DNA of 64,000 bases from Ignavibacteria bacterium (GCA_025612375.1 JAAXKN010000004.1:1-64000); one strand, 5' to 3'; counted from the first letter of the stretch, positions 55,413 through 64,000 are shown. Program-made: numbers and translations. Notes: a model not told the origin generated them from the letters alone.

Positions 55413-57461
55413 TTAGTTTTCAACTGCTTCATGCCTGAAGGCAGGAAGTGTGAAAGTAAAAGTAGTACCTTTTCCCATGCGGCTTTCCACGCTAAGCTTT
55501 CCGCCGTTTTTTTCTGTAAGTTCCCTGCACAGAACCAGACCCAGTCCTGAACCGGTTTCTCCGTGAGTCCCCTTGGTACTCTGTGCAGAGTCTATGTCGA
55601 ATATTTTTCTTGCAGCATCCTCTTGCATTCCGATGCCTGAATCTGCAACTGAAATCTCCAGAAATTCCGGTGTGGATTTTGAACTTACACGGATATAGCC
55701 GCCCACGCCTGTAAACTTGACGGCATTTGAAATAAGATTCCTCAGTATCGTTTCTACCATGTTTTGATCGGCATATGCCGCCTCAGAAACCTCAACCGCA
55801 TTATCTATTGTAATTGATTTGTTGAGGGCTGCTGAGATGAAAAGGCCCTTGATACTTTCCACTTCATCATGGATATTCAGCTTCCCAAATTCCGGGTTAA
55901 GCCTCCCGCTCTGAAGTAAAGACCACTCGAGAAGATTGTTTACAAGATTAAATATTTTTTTTGCCGACTGGTTGATTATTCCGGCATATTCGGAAACTTC
56001 TTCCTTAGTGAGGCTGGCTGAATTTTTTGCCAGTTCTTCTGAAATTCCCAGGAATCCGAAAAACGGGCTTCTCAGGTCATGAGCTAAAATGGAAAAGAAC
56101 TTATCCTTAGTGGCATTCGAAACTTCAAGCTCATCATTCAGCCTTTTTAACTCTTCATGGTGGCGGCTGATCTCACGGTTTTTTTCTTCGAGGAGCAGAT
56201 TGGTTTTCTTCTTTGACCTGTAGGCCGTAAATGTTCCAAGAGCAATAACGGTAACCAGAATGAAGCCCACAATCAGAGAGTTGCGGAGGGTTCTTTGAAT
56301 TACATTATCTTTCTGCAGAAGAGCAATTTCCTTGTCCTTCTTTTCCGATTTGTACTGCATATCCATCTGTGCAAGCTTCTGCAGCGTCTGCGCCTTGTTA
56401 AGGCTGTCTTTATAATTATAATAAAGGTCCTGGATCTCGAAGGCTTTCTTAAAATTGCCCAATTTTGCATAGGCGGTACTGAGATGGAAATATGTCCTGA
56501 TAAGTGCGCGTTTATCCTTAATCTCCTGCCTTATCTTAAAAGCCTTCAGAAAGTGGTCCAGCGCCAAAGGGTATTTCCCCTGAACTATGTAGATTTCCCC
56601 AAGGCTAGTCAGGGAAGCGGCAATGCCGCGCTTTTCCCCCAGATCTTTCCTCATCTGCAGCGCTTTTAAGAAGTAGCTTTCAGCCAGGTCATATTTCTCC
56701 AGCTGCCTGTATACCATGCCCAGGTTCTGGTAAGAGCCGGCAACTCCGATTTTATCATCAAGCTCCCTCTTAACCTTCAGTGCAAGCCTGTGGTATTTCA
56801 GAGATTCATTAAATTTCTTGGAGTCAAAATTTATCAGTCCCATCAGTTCATATGAATTTGCCATCCCGTATTTTTCATCTATTTTTTCTCTTATCCTCAT
56901 TGCCTTAGAGCAGTATTCCAGGGCTTTCGGGTAATCTTTCAGTATATAATGAAGTGTTGCTACAAGGCTGTATGAAACCGAAAGCTCTTTTGTGTCTGAA
57001 TTCTCTTCTGCTATTTTTATCGCCTGATAATAATTTTTCATGGCCATATCATAATTGCCAAGGTGCTCGAGAATTCCGCCAATGGAATTAAGTGACAGGG
57101 CAATTCCATGCTTATCGCCAGAGGATTTTCTTATTTCAAGGGCTTTCCTGTGATATTCCATTGCAGAATTGAAATCGGAAAGATTTACGTACATTTCTCC
57201 CAGGTTTGCATAACTGACGGCCTTGCCTTTTGCATAATTTAATTCTTCCGACATTTTCAGAGCTTGGGAGGCGGTCTGAATCCCTTTTTGCGGGTCGGCA
57301 TTCTGGTAATAATCCGCAAGGGCGAGCATAACATCTATTTTTTCAGTACCTGATTTCGTTTTAATTAAGCCTTCGAGGCTATCCGGTCTGACTTGTGCAG
57401 ACATGGGGCTGCCAGTAAAGCTTAATACAGCCATGACTAATAAGGTTAGAGTAGGTTTCAT
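55413..57461 (-). CDS. TPR-repeat sensor histidine kinase
   Basis: A 682-residue kinase. A signal peptide (ending MSAQ) is followed by seven or eight TPR units in the periplasm (about 60-370; many A..Y...L.I....G.K...A.S...LG.I signatures). Then come one transmembrane helix (LIVGFILVTVIALGTFTAY, about 400-420), a coiled coil, the HisKA domain (FFSILAHDLRSPFFGF, the H-box) and a HATPase (NLISNAVKF, DSGIGM, GSGLGLVLC). TPR kinases of this layout are common in Bacteroidetes, with partners often encoded elsewhere. No regulator gene is adjacent on its own. It could feed the neighbouring sigma-54 regulator or be unrelated. Confidence 0.93.
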   Translation of the reverse strand: MKPTLTLLVMAVLSFTGSPMSAQVRPDSLEGLIKTKSGTEKIDVMLALADYYQNADPQKGIQTASQALKMSEELNYAKGKAVSYANLGEMYVNLSDFNSAMEYHRKALEIRKSSGDKHGIALSLNSIGGILEHLGNYDMAMKNYYQAIKIAEENSDTKELSVSYSLVATLHYILKDYPKALEYCSKAMRIREKIDEKYGMANSYELMGLINFDSKKFNESLKYHRLALKVKRELDDKIGVAGSYQNLGMVYRQLEKYDLAESYFLKALQMRKDLGEKRGIAASLTSLGEIYIVQGKYPLALDHFLKAFKIRQEIKDKRALIRTYFHLSTAYAKLGNFKKAFEIQDLYYNYKDSLNKAQTLQKLAQMDMQYKSEKKDKEIALLQKDNVIQRTLRNSLIVGFILVTVIALGTFTAYRSKKKTNLLLEEKNREISRHHEELKRLNDELEVSNATKDKFFSILAHDLRSPFFGFLGISEELAKNSASLTKEEVSEYAGIINQSAKKIFNLVNNLLEWSLLQSGRLNPEFGKLNIHDEVESIKGLFISAALNKSITIDNAVEVSEAAYADQNMVETILRNLISNAVKFTGVGGYIRVSSKSTPEFLEISVADSGIGMQEDAARKIFDIDSAQSTKGTHGETGSGLGLVLCRELTEKNGGKLSVESRMGKGTTFTFTLPAFRHEAVEN

Positions 57462-57865
57462 AAAATTCTTTTAGTAAATAGTAAAAAGTTAAGCAGTTGC
57501 TGGCTGCAAATGACAAAATTTATGAAATTGGAAAGGGAGCTGAACGTTACCTGATCTTATGGACAAACATAAATATATTATCGCCCAAATTCCCGTTTTA
57601 TTTAAAGAACTTAAGCCTTTTGCGGGCTGAATATCCAAAAATTCACATTTGTGTGGTTAATATTAGCCATGGCTCCATCTATTTGATCCCTTATCTAATC
57701 CCTTAGTTGGCACAAATCTGTCTCTTTCCCTGCAATAAGCTTCAAAATAAAGGAATTGTTTGTAGCTTATTACCGGAATTCTGTAATGTGTGGACTGGCC
57801 CGGAAGTTGGGTCCTTATAAATAGAAACGATGTTTATTCAAGATTTTTATTTTTAAGGGCACGAA
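57462..57865. other. Intergenic region, no convincing gene
   Basis: About 400 bases between the TPR kinase (-) and the small orphan gene (+). A 69-codon frame (57497-57706) starts with TTG and has no ribosome-binding site or familiar composition, so I do not call it. The kinase promoter must lie at its left end. Confidence 0.45.
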
Positions 57866-58030
57866 ATGAGAACTAAGAAACAGATATCGATGAAAGAGTA
57901 TATGAGTTTACAGGTGAGATTCATTTTATACAAGTCACAGGCCAACAAGATGGATAATCTTACAGCTGCCGAAATCTACGCTCCTCTCTTAGCACAGAAA
58001 ATAAGAAGCAAATACGAAGTTACCTTCTAG
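57866..58030 (+). CDS. Small orphan protein, 54 residues
   Basis: The ATG at 57866 follows an AAGGGC six bases upstream and the frame encodes a compact basic/helical peptide beginning MRTKKQISMKEYMSLQ and ending RSKYEVTF. There are no cysteines, no signal peptide and no family I recognise. A short hairpin (AGCCTG / CAGGCT, 58055-58081) follows. Codon use is not obviously random, but with 54 codons the call is tentative. It might be a small regulator or an unexpressed frame. Confidence 0.45.
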   Translation: MRTKKQISMKEYMSLQVRFILYKSQANKMDNLTAAEIYAPLLAQKIRSKYEVTF

Positions 58031-58054
58031 ATCTGTTAAAAAAGTTTATAAAAT

Positions 58055-58081
58055 AGCCTGAATATCCCGGATTTCCAGGCT
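58055..58081 (+). terminator. Weak hairpin after the small orphan gene
   Basis: AGCCTG / CAGGCT stem with a 15-base loop, 24 bases after the stop. T content downstream is low. Confidence 0.4.
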
Positions 58082-58196
58082 TTGCAATTCTGATGCTTAA
58101 GGCTTCAAACGATTAATTCCCTGAAAGCCCTGCTTTTACCCGCCCGGAAGAACAATTTCCTTGTTATATTTGCACTTCACTTTTGACCGGGGAATT

Positions 58197-60047
58197 ATGA
58201 AAATTTTATATAAATCAGGGGCTGCAATTGCTCTTTCAACCTTTTTAATCCTTAGTTCTTTCCCTTCCGTTATTTTTTCGCAGGAGCCGGAGGATACAGT
58301 TATTACAGAAAACGTCTATGTAACGGCTAAGAAAATAACTGAACTTACAGTAGAGTCCTCAAAAAATATAACCGTAATTTCCAGGGAGGATATTCAGAAT
58401 GCTCCTGCCGGGAGCCTGCAGGACATACTCGGGTATTTTGCAGGGGTGGATGTTAAAAAACGCGGGCCTTCGGGCGTACAGGCCGACCTCAGTATCCGCG
58501 GGGGATCGTTTGAACAGATCCTTATTCTTGTTGACGGGGTCAGGCTGAGCGATCCGCAGACGGGACATAATAACCTGAACCTGCCCGTTAACCTGGAGGA
58601 CGTGGAAAAAATTGAAATCCTCAAAGGCCAGGCTTCAAGCATCTACGGGCCAAATGCACTCTCGGGCGCAATTAACATAATCACCAGAAAAACAAAGGGA
58701 AATGAACTCCTCCTGAACGCCTCGGCAGGGGAGAAAGGGTACTATAAAGGCGGCTTGTCTTTCTCCTATGCACCCGGAGAGTTTTCAAATAAAGTTTCAC
58801 TGTCCAAGGAAAAGTCAGACGGCTACAGATACAATACAGCCGTCGACGTCTTAACTGTGGCCCTTAATTCGGCAATTCAGTTTAATTCCGGAAGCGGAAA
58901 GTTTTCTTTGGGCCTAACCGACAAGAAGTTTGGTGCAAACGGATTTTATTCCGACAAGTATCCCAATCAGTGGGAACACTTAAAAACCGTGTTTTCATCA
59001 CTCGGCCTGAATTATGCGCTTAAGGGCGTTTCAATTTCTCCAAAGTTCTACTGGAGGAGTAACAGGGATAATTACCTTCTTGACTACACCAGGCCTGACT
59101 TCTATAACAATCTGCACAAAACAAATTCCTATGGCGCTGAAATTCAGAGCTCCTGGTCAAAGGGCATTATGCGCATCCTGCTTGGAGGCGAGATGGGTTA
59201 TGATGATATCGTTAGCTCAAACCTTGGAAACCATAACAGAAGAAAAGGAGGCCTTTCACTCTCGGCAGTCTTAAGTCCGGTGGAAAACCTAAAGATTGCT
59301 GCCGGCGGATTTCTATATAATTACGACAGCTTCGGCTGGAAGTACTGGCCCGGTGTGGACCTCAGTTACCATTTTACAGAGAATGTCGGTATTAAAGCCT
59401 CGATCGGGAAATCATTCCGCATCCCAACATTTACCGAGCTTTATTATAACAGCCCTGCTCAGACGGGTAATGCGGTGCTTCAGCCCGAAGAAGCTTTGTC
59501 TTATGAAGCAGGTCTTTATTTCACAGGCTATGATATCTCCGGAAATGTGTGCCTGTTTACCCGGAAGGGGAATAACCTGATCGACTGGATAAGATATTCT
59601 CCGGAAAAACCCTGGCAGGCAGAAAATATAACTAAGATAAATACCAGCGGAATTGACGCTAACATTTCCATTAATCCCGCCTTAATCAAAATGGGCCTGA
59701 TCATTAAAAAGCTGACACTGGGATACTCATATCTGACTTCAGATCTGAAGCTGGGTAACTACCAGTCGAAATATATTCTGGATCATCTGAGGCACCAGTT
59801 TGTGGCCTCAGTAATGCACGTGCTCCCTTTGGGATTAGAAATGAACTGGGCCTTCAGATATGAGAACAGGCTTAACCAGGATGAGTACTTTATTACGGAT
59901 GCAAAACTTTCCTGTGGAATCCGTGAGCATGAACTATTCCTGGAGGCTTCAAATCTATTCAACAAGTATTATATGGATTTTAGCGGAATCCCGATGCCGG
60001 GGCGCTGGATAATTGGAGGCGTTAAATTCAAATTGGACCTGAATTAA
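58197..60047 (+). CDS. TonB-dependent receptor, BtuB/Cir-like size
   Basis: A 616-residue receptor. The ATG at 58197 follows GGGGA and opens a signal peptide ending VIFSQ. There is no CarboxypepD domain, unlike the other two. TonB-box-like DTVITENVYVTA is followed by the plug (GVDVKKRGPSGVQADLSIRGG, LVDGVRLSD, VEKIEILKGQASSIYGPNALSGAINIITRK) and a barrel ending IIGGVKFKLDLN. The plug wording and compact size resemble vitamin B12 or siderophore receptors; no cobalamin riboswitch is seen upstream, so I leave the ligand open. A TATATTTG element at 58165-58172 may be its promoter. Confidence 0.9.
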   Translation: MKILYKSGAAIALSTFLILSSFPSVIFSQEPEDTVITENVYVTAKKITELTVESSKNITVISREDIQNAPAGSLQDILGYFAGVDVKKRGPSGVQADLSIRGGSFEQILILVDGVRLSDPQTGHNNLNLPVNLEDVEKIEILKGQASSIYGPNALSGAINIITRKTKGNELLLNASAGEKGYYKGGLSFSYAPGEFSNKVSLSKEKSDGYRYNTAVDVLTVALNSAIQFNSGSGKFSLGLTDKKFGANGFYSDKYPNQWEHLKTVFSSLGLNYALKGVSISPKFYWRSNRDNYLLDYTRPDFYNNLHKTNSYGAEIQSSWSKGIMRILLGGEMGYDDIVSSNLGNHNRRKGGLSLSAVLSPVENLKIAAGGFLYNYDSFGWKYWPGVDLSYHFTENVGIKASIGKSFRIPTFTELYYNSPAQTGNAVLQPEEALSYEAGLYFTGYDISGNVCLFTRKGNNLIDWIRYSPEKPWQAENITKINTSGIDANISINPALIKMGLIIKKLTLGYSYLTSDLKLGNYQSKYILDHLRHQFVASVMHVLPLGLEMNWAFRYENRLNQDEYFITDAKLSCGIREHELFLEASNLFNKYYMDFSGIPMPGRWIIGGVKFKLDLN

Positions 60048-60068
60048 CGCCTTAAAACACTTCGGCAT

Positions 60069-61280
60069 TTATTCAACTTCGGCAGACGGCAGCTTCAGGC
60101 GGCTTTGCATTACGCGGTCGTATAAAATGGCCAGCAGCCCTAAAACAGAAAAAATCGTCATAAATGCTGCCATCGGCAGGGCGGTCCCGGTATGGAAGAG
60201 GCTTACGAAGGCCGAGGCCGCAGCGCCGAAGACCATCTGCATGCTGCCCAGCATGGCCGAGGCTGTGCCGGCATTTTTCTTAAATGGCTCAAGTGCAAGT
60301 GCGGTAGTGTTTGGATTTAAGAACCCGAGCCAGAACAGGTAGAAAAATATCAGTAGCATTATTACCAGGTAATAAACATTCATCAAAACACAAACTGCCA
60401 GAATAATTGAAACCGCAAACTGAATTACTATTGTAACTATTGTAACCTGGCGGCTCGTTCTTCTTGAAAGCCAGAGGCGGTTGAACTGGCTTGCAGAGAC
60501 AAGCGCAAGTGCATTTACGCCGTATATCCAGCCGAAATAAGCTTCCGGGATTCCAAAGAGCTGTATAAAAACAAATGAGGAATCCGATATATAACTGAAA
60601 AGTGCCGCTGTGGCAGCCCCGCTTGCAACTGCGTAAACTAGAAATGTCCTGTTCCGGAAGAGTGAGAAATATCCCTGTACTAACTTCAACGGGTGAAACG
60701 ACACGGTTGGATCGGCTTCTTTTGTTTCGGGCAGATATTTACTGATAACAAAAGTCATGGTGGCAGAAACAATGAGAAGAAGAAGGAATATATAGCGCCA
60801 TCCCGCTGAGGCAACAATAAAGCCCCCCAGTATCGGCGCCAGAATGGGCGCTACACCCATTACAAGCATCATCATTGAGAATACCTTTGCAGTCTCGTGC
60901 GGCGAGAACAGGTCCCTTACAACTGCACGTGAGGCCACCATGCCAACGCAGCCCCCGATTGCAAGTAAAAACCTGAATGCAATTAGTAAATAGATCGAAG
61001 GCGCAAAGGCGCATCCAATGGCTGAAGCCATATAGATAAAAAGTCCCGCAAGCAGTGGCTTTTTGCGTCCAAAGCGGTCTAATATGGGGCCGTAGAAAAG
61101 CTGGCCCAGGGAAATTCCGATAAAGTAGCTTGTAAGTGAAAGTGTGACGTGTTCAATGTCTGTTGCAAGATCCTTTGCTATTGACGGGAAGCCCGGAATA
61201 TAAGCATCAATAGAAAAAGGGCCGATTGCAGTCAAAAATCCCAGTACATATATTATTCTTAAGTGCGCTTTATTTTCCAT
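60069..61280 (-). CDS. MFS drug efflux transporter (Bcr/CflA type)
   Basis: A 403-residue, 12-helix major facilitator. It belongs to the Bcr/CflA drug:H+ antiporter group: helix 1 FLTAIGPFSIDAYIPGFPSI with the D-Y-x-P core of that subfamily, the loop motif GPILDRFGRKKPLL between helices 2 and 3, and the motif C-like segment MMLVMGVAPILAPILGGFIV. Members export bicyclomycin, sulfonamides, chloramphenicol and similar compounds; the natural substrate here is unknown. Single gene, 120 bases from the ROK regulator on the same strand, which might control it. Confidence 0.92.
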   Translation of the reverse strand: MENKAHLRIIYVLGFLTAIGPFSIDAYIPGFPSIAKDLATDIEHVTLSLTSYFIGISLGQLFYGPILDRFGRKKPLLAGLFIYMASAIGCAFAPSIYLLIAFRFLLAIGGCVGMVASRAVVRDLFSPHETAKVFSMMMLVMGVAPILAPILGGFIVASAGWRYIFLLLLIVSATMTFVISKYLPETKEADPTVSFHPLKLVQGYFSLFRNRTFLVYAVASGAATAALFSYISDSSFVFIQLFGIPEAYFGWIYGVNALALVSASQFNRLWLSRRTSRQVTIVTIVIQFAVSIILAVCVLMNVYYLVIMLLIFFYLFWLGFLNPNTTALALEPFKKNAGTASAMLGSMQMVFGAAASAFVSLFHTGTALPMAAFMTIFSVLGLLAILYDRVMQSRLKLPSAEVE

Positions 61281-61400
61281 TTAACCTTTTATTGCCGATA
61301 AAATCTAAACTTATAATATAGCTCCATTCCATCCCAAAAATCCACATTGAAGAATTTTATAAATTTTAAGAGGCATACTTAAGCATTCAGGTGTAATGGA

Positions 61401-62585
61401 TCAGTAATTGGACATCGGCAGCTTGAAGAAATTACTAAGTCCCAGGGATGCGGCCCCTACTGCAACCGAGAACTGCCGGTTTCTGCCAGCAACAATTTTA
61501 AGCGCGTTGCTCGTAACGGCAAGAACATTCATCTGAATGGCGTTTTCAATCGGGTTAATGATTATCTCTCCCAGTTCGGCTATGGTACCCGTAATTATGA
61601 GTGTGTCGGGATTAAGCAGGGCAATTGAAGGGGCAATTACTTCGCCGATTTTCCGTCCGAACATTGAGAATATCAGCAGAGCAATTTCATCTCCCTGTCT
61701 GGCCATATCTATCAGGCTGTTGACATCCAGATTTTCAGAAGATGAAATAAAGTTCTTTAGTATTTTCCCTTCAGAAAATCTGGGTCTGACCATATCAATA
61801 AGCTGCCTCAGGTTCGGCATATGAGGATAGAGCTCCCCGGCGCTGAAGGATGCTCCCCGGTAGATGTTTCCCTCAAGAATGATTCCTATTCCCAGGCCTA
61901 CTACATTCATATCAAATTCAATTAACAGGACCAGGAAATTATTCTTGTTTTTCCCCTGCCCGGTCCACTTTTCTCCTATTGCAGCGGCGTTGGCGTTATT
62001 TTCAACCAGGATAGGAAACTTAAAACAGTGCTTCAGTTTTTCAAGTAGCTGGAGGTTCAGGTTGAAAAGGACTCCCGACATTACAACTACGCCCCTTAGG
62101 TAGTCTACAATACCGGTAAAAGCAATACAGCAGCCCAGAATTTTTTCCTCCTTAACCCCGGAATCTGAAATTATGCTGCTTATTACAAATATTATGCTTT
62201 CAACCAGTTCATCCAGGTTACTTGAAACATCTACTTTATAAATATTTTTTTTAACCGCTTCTCCCGTAAGGTCAAGTATAACGGCGGTCATTTCGCCAAT
62301 TTCAACGTCGATGCCTATTGCGTAAAAGGCATCCGCGTTCAGTTTCCACAGAGCAGGGCGTACGCCTCCTTTTTCAGTTGCCTCGCCCTTGCCTGTACTT
62401 ACAATGAGCGACCTGGCGGAGAGTTCTTTCAGTATGCTGAAGATGGTGGATTTATTCAGATTAGTAATTCTTATGAGTTCGGAGCTGGATATGACGGAAT
62501 TTTCCCTTATAACGTTAAGAGTGAGCTTTTCATGGTATCCCTTTACAGCTGCCGGGTCAAGGGTCATGTGTTTTCTTGTTTTCAT
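61401..62585 (-). CDS. ROK-family transcriptional regulator, degenerate kinase core
   Basis: A 394-residue NagC/XylR-type regulator. A winged HTH (about 30-85; SSSELIRITNLNKSTIFSIL, recognition helix) precedes the ROK sugar-binding domain (AIGIDVEIGEMTAVILDLTG). The catalytic Asp of ROK kinases is replaced by Asn197 (VENNANAAA). The zinc motif GH...CxCGxxGCxE is absent (GELYPHMPNLRQL instead). It therefore cannot phosphorylate and probably binds a sugar ligand without zinc. It lies upstream of the MFS gene on the same strand and diverges from a second ROK gene across a 237-base spacer. Confidence 0.88.
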   Translation of the reverse strand: MKTRKHMTLDPAAVKGYHEKLTLNVIRENSVISSSELIRITNLNKSTIFSILKELSARSLIVSTGKGEATEKGGVRPALWKLNADAFYAIGIDVEIGEMTAVILDLTGEAVKKNIYKVDVSSNLDELVESIIFVISSIISDSGVKEEKILGCCIAFTGIVDYLRGVVVMSGVLFNLNLQLLEKLKHCFKFPILVENNANAAAIGEKWTGQGKNKNNFLVLLIEFDMNVVGLGIGIILEGNIYRGASFSAGELYPHMPNLRQLIDMVRPRFSEGKILKNFISSSENLDVNSLIDMARQGDEIALLIFSMFGRKIGEVIAPSIALLNPDTLIITGTIAELGEIIINPIENAIQMNVLAVTSNALKIVAGRNRQFSVAVGAASLGLSNFFKLPMSNY

Positions 62586-62768
62586 TTATGTACCCTGGGA
62601 AATGACTGAGTCAGTGGGCCGTCCGGACTAACCTGCCCTGTTTTAATATAATGTAAATATTCTGCGGCAGAAATTACAGCCTTAAGGAGGTGAAAAAGGG
62701 GTAAAAAAGAATGATACCAATTTTTGGACCTTGATTAACAATCACAAAAAGATAGATTCTAATTGAAG

Positions 62769-62793
62769 TTAGTTTGTTCGGAGGACAAACCAA
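62769..62793. promoter_or_regulatory. XylR/ROK-type palindromic operator candidate
   Basis: TTAGTTTGT-TCGGAGG-ACAAACCAA, 9-bp arms with one mismatch. It resembles XylR operators of the TTAGTTTGTTT...ACAAACTAA type. It lies in the divergent ROK spacer, 30 bases before the start of the plus-strand ROK gene, so autoregulation or cross-regulation is likely. Confidence 0.5.
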
Positions 62794-62822
62794 AAGATTT
62801 TGTGAACAGGAGCAATGAGCAG

Positions 62823-64000
62823 ATGAATGAGGAAAGCTTTATTCCAGGAAATCAAAAGGTTGTCAGAATTATAAACCGGGCAATGATCTTAAATTTAATC
62901 CGTACCAAGCAGCCGATACCAAGGACCGAGATTGCCAGGATTACGGGACTGAACAAAAGCACCGTCTCAAGCATCGTATCGGGCCTCCTGCAGGAAAACC
63001 TTATCTATGAACAGGCAACCAGCGACCAGAACGTAGGGCGTAATCCGGTTAGCCTATTTCTCAGGAAAAACAGATTTTATGCGGGCGCAATTAATGTAGA
63101 TCCCGAAACTACCACGCTGGGGGTTGTGGATATTGACGGCACTATTATAGGGACTTCATCCCTCAGAACAGAATATGCCGGGCCGGAACGGTTCATCAGC
63201 CGCTGCACGGAAGAGATAAAAAGTCTTTGTCAGGAAAACCGTATTGATGAGCTAGAAGGAATAGGCTTTACAATAGGAGGTATTGTAGAGGACGGCAATT
63301 CAATTGCAAGCTATACCCCAAATGGGCGCTGGGAAAACTTTAATGTCAGCCGGGCAATCAGGAGTAACTGGCCGGGGCTCAAAATCGTTTCGGCAGGCAA
63401 CGAGGCAAAGTCCTGCGCACTGGCTGAGCTGTGGTTCGGCGGCAGTGAGGCAGATCTCTCAAGCTTTGTCTTTGTTTTGGTAGGCCCCGCTATAAGCTCC
63501 GGAATTGTTATAGACAACAGGCTCCTTGACGGCGGCTCACAGGCCTCGGGTGAATTCGGTCACATTACCATTGTCGAAGGGGGCGAAGCATGCGAGTGCG
63601 GTAACAAGGGCTGCTGGGAAAAATATTCCTCGGACCAGGCAACCATTAAAAGGTATGAAGGAAAATCATCCTCCGGAAAAGTTTCCCTGAATAATAAAGA
63701 AATAACCCTGCAGACAATCATCGATTCGGCATTCTTAGGAGAAAAGACTGCCATAAATACGTTGAAAGAAACAGGGTACTATATGGGGCTTGGAATTACA
63801 AACATTGTCCGCTCCATTGATCCCAAGGCAGTGATTCTTAGCGGAAGAATTACCCAGGCCTGGGATATTATTTATCCCGAAATGATTAAAGTTGTTAAAG
63901 AACGCACATCTTCAGGCAGAGAGAGAAATATTCAGATTCTTCCATCCTCGCTGTCTGAACACTCGGGGCTGCTTGGGGCAGCAACGCTCGTTATAAAGGA
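62823..64000 (+). CDS. ROK-family protein, 3' end beyond the window
   Basis: Open from the ATG at 62823 (AGGAG at 62808-62812; the nearer ATG at 62815 stops after three codons) to the window edge: 392 codons visible. A winged HTH (about 15-65; PRTEIARITGLNKSTVSSIV) is followed by a ROK domain with the zinc site intact: H247 in GEFGHITI and C257, C259, C264 in CECGNKGCWE. The catalytic Asp of kinases is Glu194 here (AGNEAKS), so it is a regulator, not a kinase. It probably responds to a sugar and controls genes to the right of the window. Confidence 0.92.
   Translation, partial: MNEESFIPGNQKVVRIINRAMILNLIRTKQPIPRTEIARITGLNKSTVSSIVSGLLQENLIYEQATSDQNVGRNPVSLFLRKNRFYAGAINVDPETTTLGVVDIDGTIIGTSSLRTEYAGPERFISRCTEEIKSLCQENRIDELEGIGFTIGGIVEDGNSIASYTPNGRWENFNVSRAIRSNWPGLKIVSAGNEAKSCALAELWFGGSEADLSSFVFVLVGPAISSGIVIDNRLLDGGSQASGEFGHITIVEGGEACECGNKGCWEKYSSDQATIKRYEGKSSSGKVSLNNKEITLQTIIDSAFLGEKTAINTLKETGYYMGLGITNIVRSIDPKAVILSGRITQAWDIIYPEMIKVVKERTSSGRERNIQILPSSLSEHSGLLGAATLVIK

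Noticed and set aside
57497-57706. 69-codon TTG-started frame
   Set aside because: No ribosome-binding site, no recognisable domain, and A/T-rich composition typical of spacer.
58031-58196. Cobalamin riboswitch before the BtuB-sized TonB receptor
   Set aside because: No B12-box-like conserved sequence or long structured leader is visible; the space is too short once the hairpin and promoter are allowed for.
63311-63754. Minus-strand frames of 64-68 codons
   Set aside because: They are antisense to the plus-strand ROK gene, whose zinc signature and uninterrupted frame are convincing.
1-64000. tRNA, rRNA and CRISPR arrays
   Set aside because: No cloverleaf-like segment, rRNA core sequence or regularly spaced direct-repeat array was noticed on either strand. 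A dedicated RNA scan would be needed to exclude a small RNA gene.

Overview
The window looks like a chromosomal segment of a free-living bacterium of the Ignavibacteria / Bacteroidetes-Chlorobi side of the tree. Three complete large secreted proteins and one broken one end in a type A C-terminal sorting domain of the type IX secretion system (NYPNPFNP, followed by a LPSG.YIY-type segment and a basic ...LLK end). There are also three TonB-dependent receptors, many Sec signal peptides and lipoproteins, an S46 dipeptidyl-peptidase, a GH97 glycosidase and a periplasmic trehalase. This assignment rests on protein style, not on a marker gene. No rRNA, tRNA or CRISPR array was recognised.

Layout. 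1-1.7 kb: an IS3-family (IS150-like) insertion sequence sitting in or beside a T9SS-exported protein gene, of which only flanking pieces are visible. 1.9-9 kb: lipoproteins, an alpha/beta hydrolase, a DPP7-like peptidase and a propeller/FN3 surface protein. 9.4-20 kb: a small cytochrome c, a GNAT/amine-oxidase pair, a DUF1028-TPR protein, trehalase convergent with recQ, endonuclease III, and an APC permease translationally coupled to a secreted methyltransferase-like protein. 20-30 kb: a tiny winged-helix protein, DUF488, UPF0182, DUF116, GH97, a YCF48/BNR surface protein and a TIGR01777 epimerase. 30-38.7 kb: a 1490-residue beta-helix/OB-fold surface protein, lactate dehydrogenase, a polysaccharide deacetylase, a methyltransferase and a PAP2 phosphatase. 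38.9-47 kb: two TonB receptors, an EamA transporter, two small exported proteins and an HSL-type esterase. 47-57.5 kb: a many-helix membrane protein and a respiratory/regulatory cluster. 57.5-64 kb: a small orphan gene, a third TonB receptor, an MFS drug exporter and two divergent ROK-family regulators, the second cut by the window end.

The most interesting unit is 48.8-55.3 kb, all on the minus strand. A sensor kinase with a covalent-heme motif (CSQCH) in its extracytoplasmic domain is translationally coupled to an NtrC-type sigma-54 activator. Immediately downstream comes a Rieske / b6-type cytochrome b / 11-haem cytochrome c operon, which resembles a cytochrome bc complex in which an undecahaem protein stands where cytochrome c1 or f would be. 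The gap between regulator and operon holds a -24/-12 promoter candidate and two 20-bp inverted repeats (GTGTGAAA-N4-TTTCACAC and an imperfect copy) centred about 95 and 180 bp upstream of the predicted start and 85 bp (about eight helical turns) apart. The parts fit one circuit: redox or gas state is sensed by a c-type haem and controls a dedicated quinol-oxidising complex through sigma-54. The sequence features are visible; the wiring is inference.

Most genes run in short operons closed by clear hairpin terminators. Other points of interest are a ROK pair with degenerate kinase residues and a XylR-like palindrome, a cytochrome c without a distal methionine, and a methyltransferase domain carrying a signal peptide.
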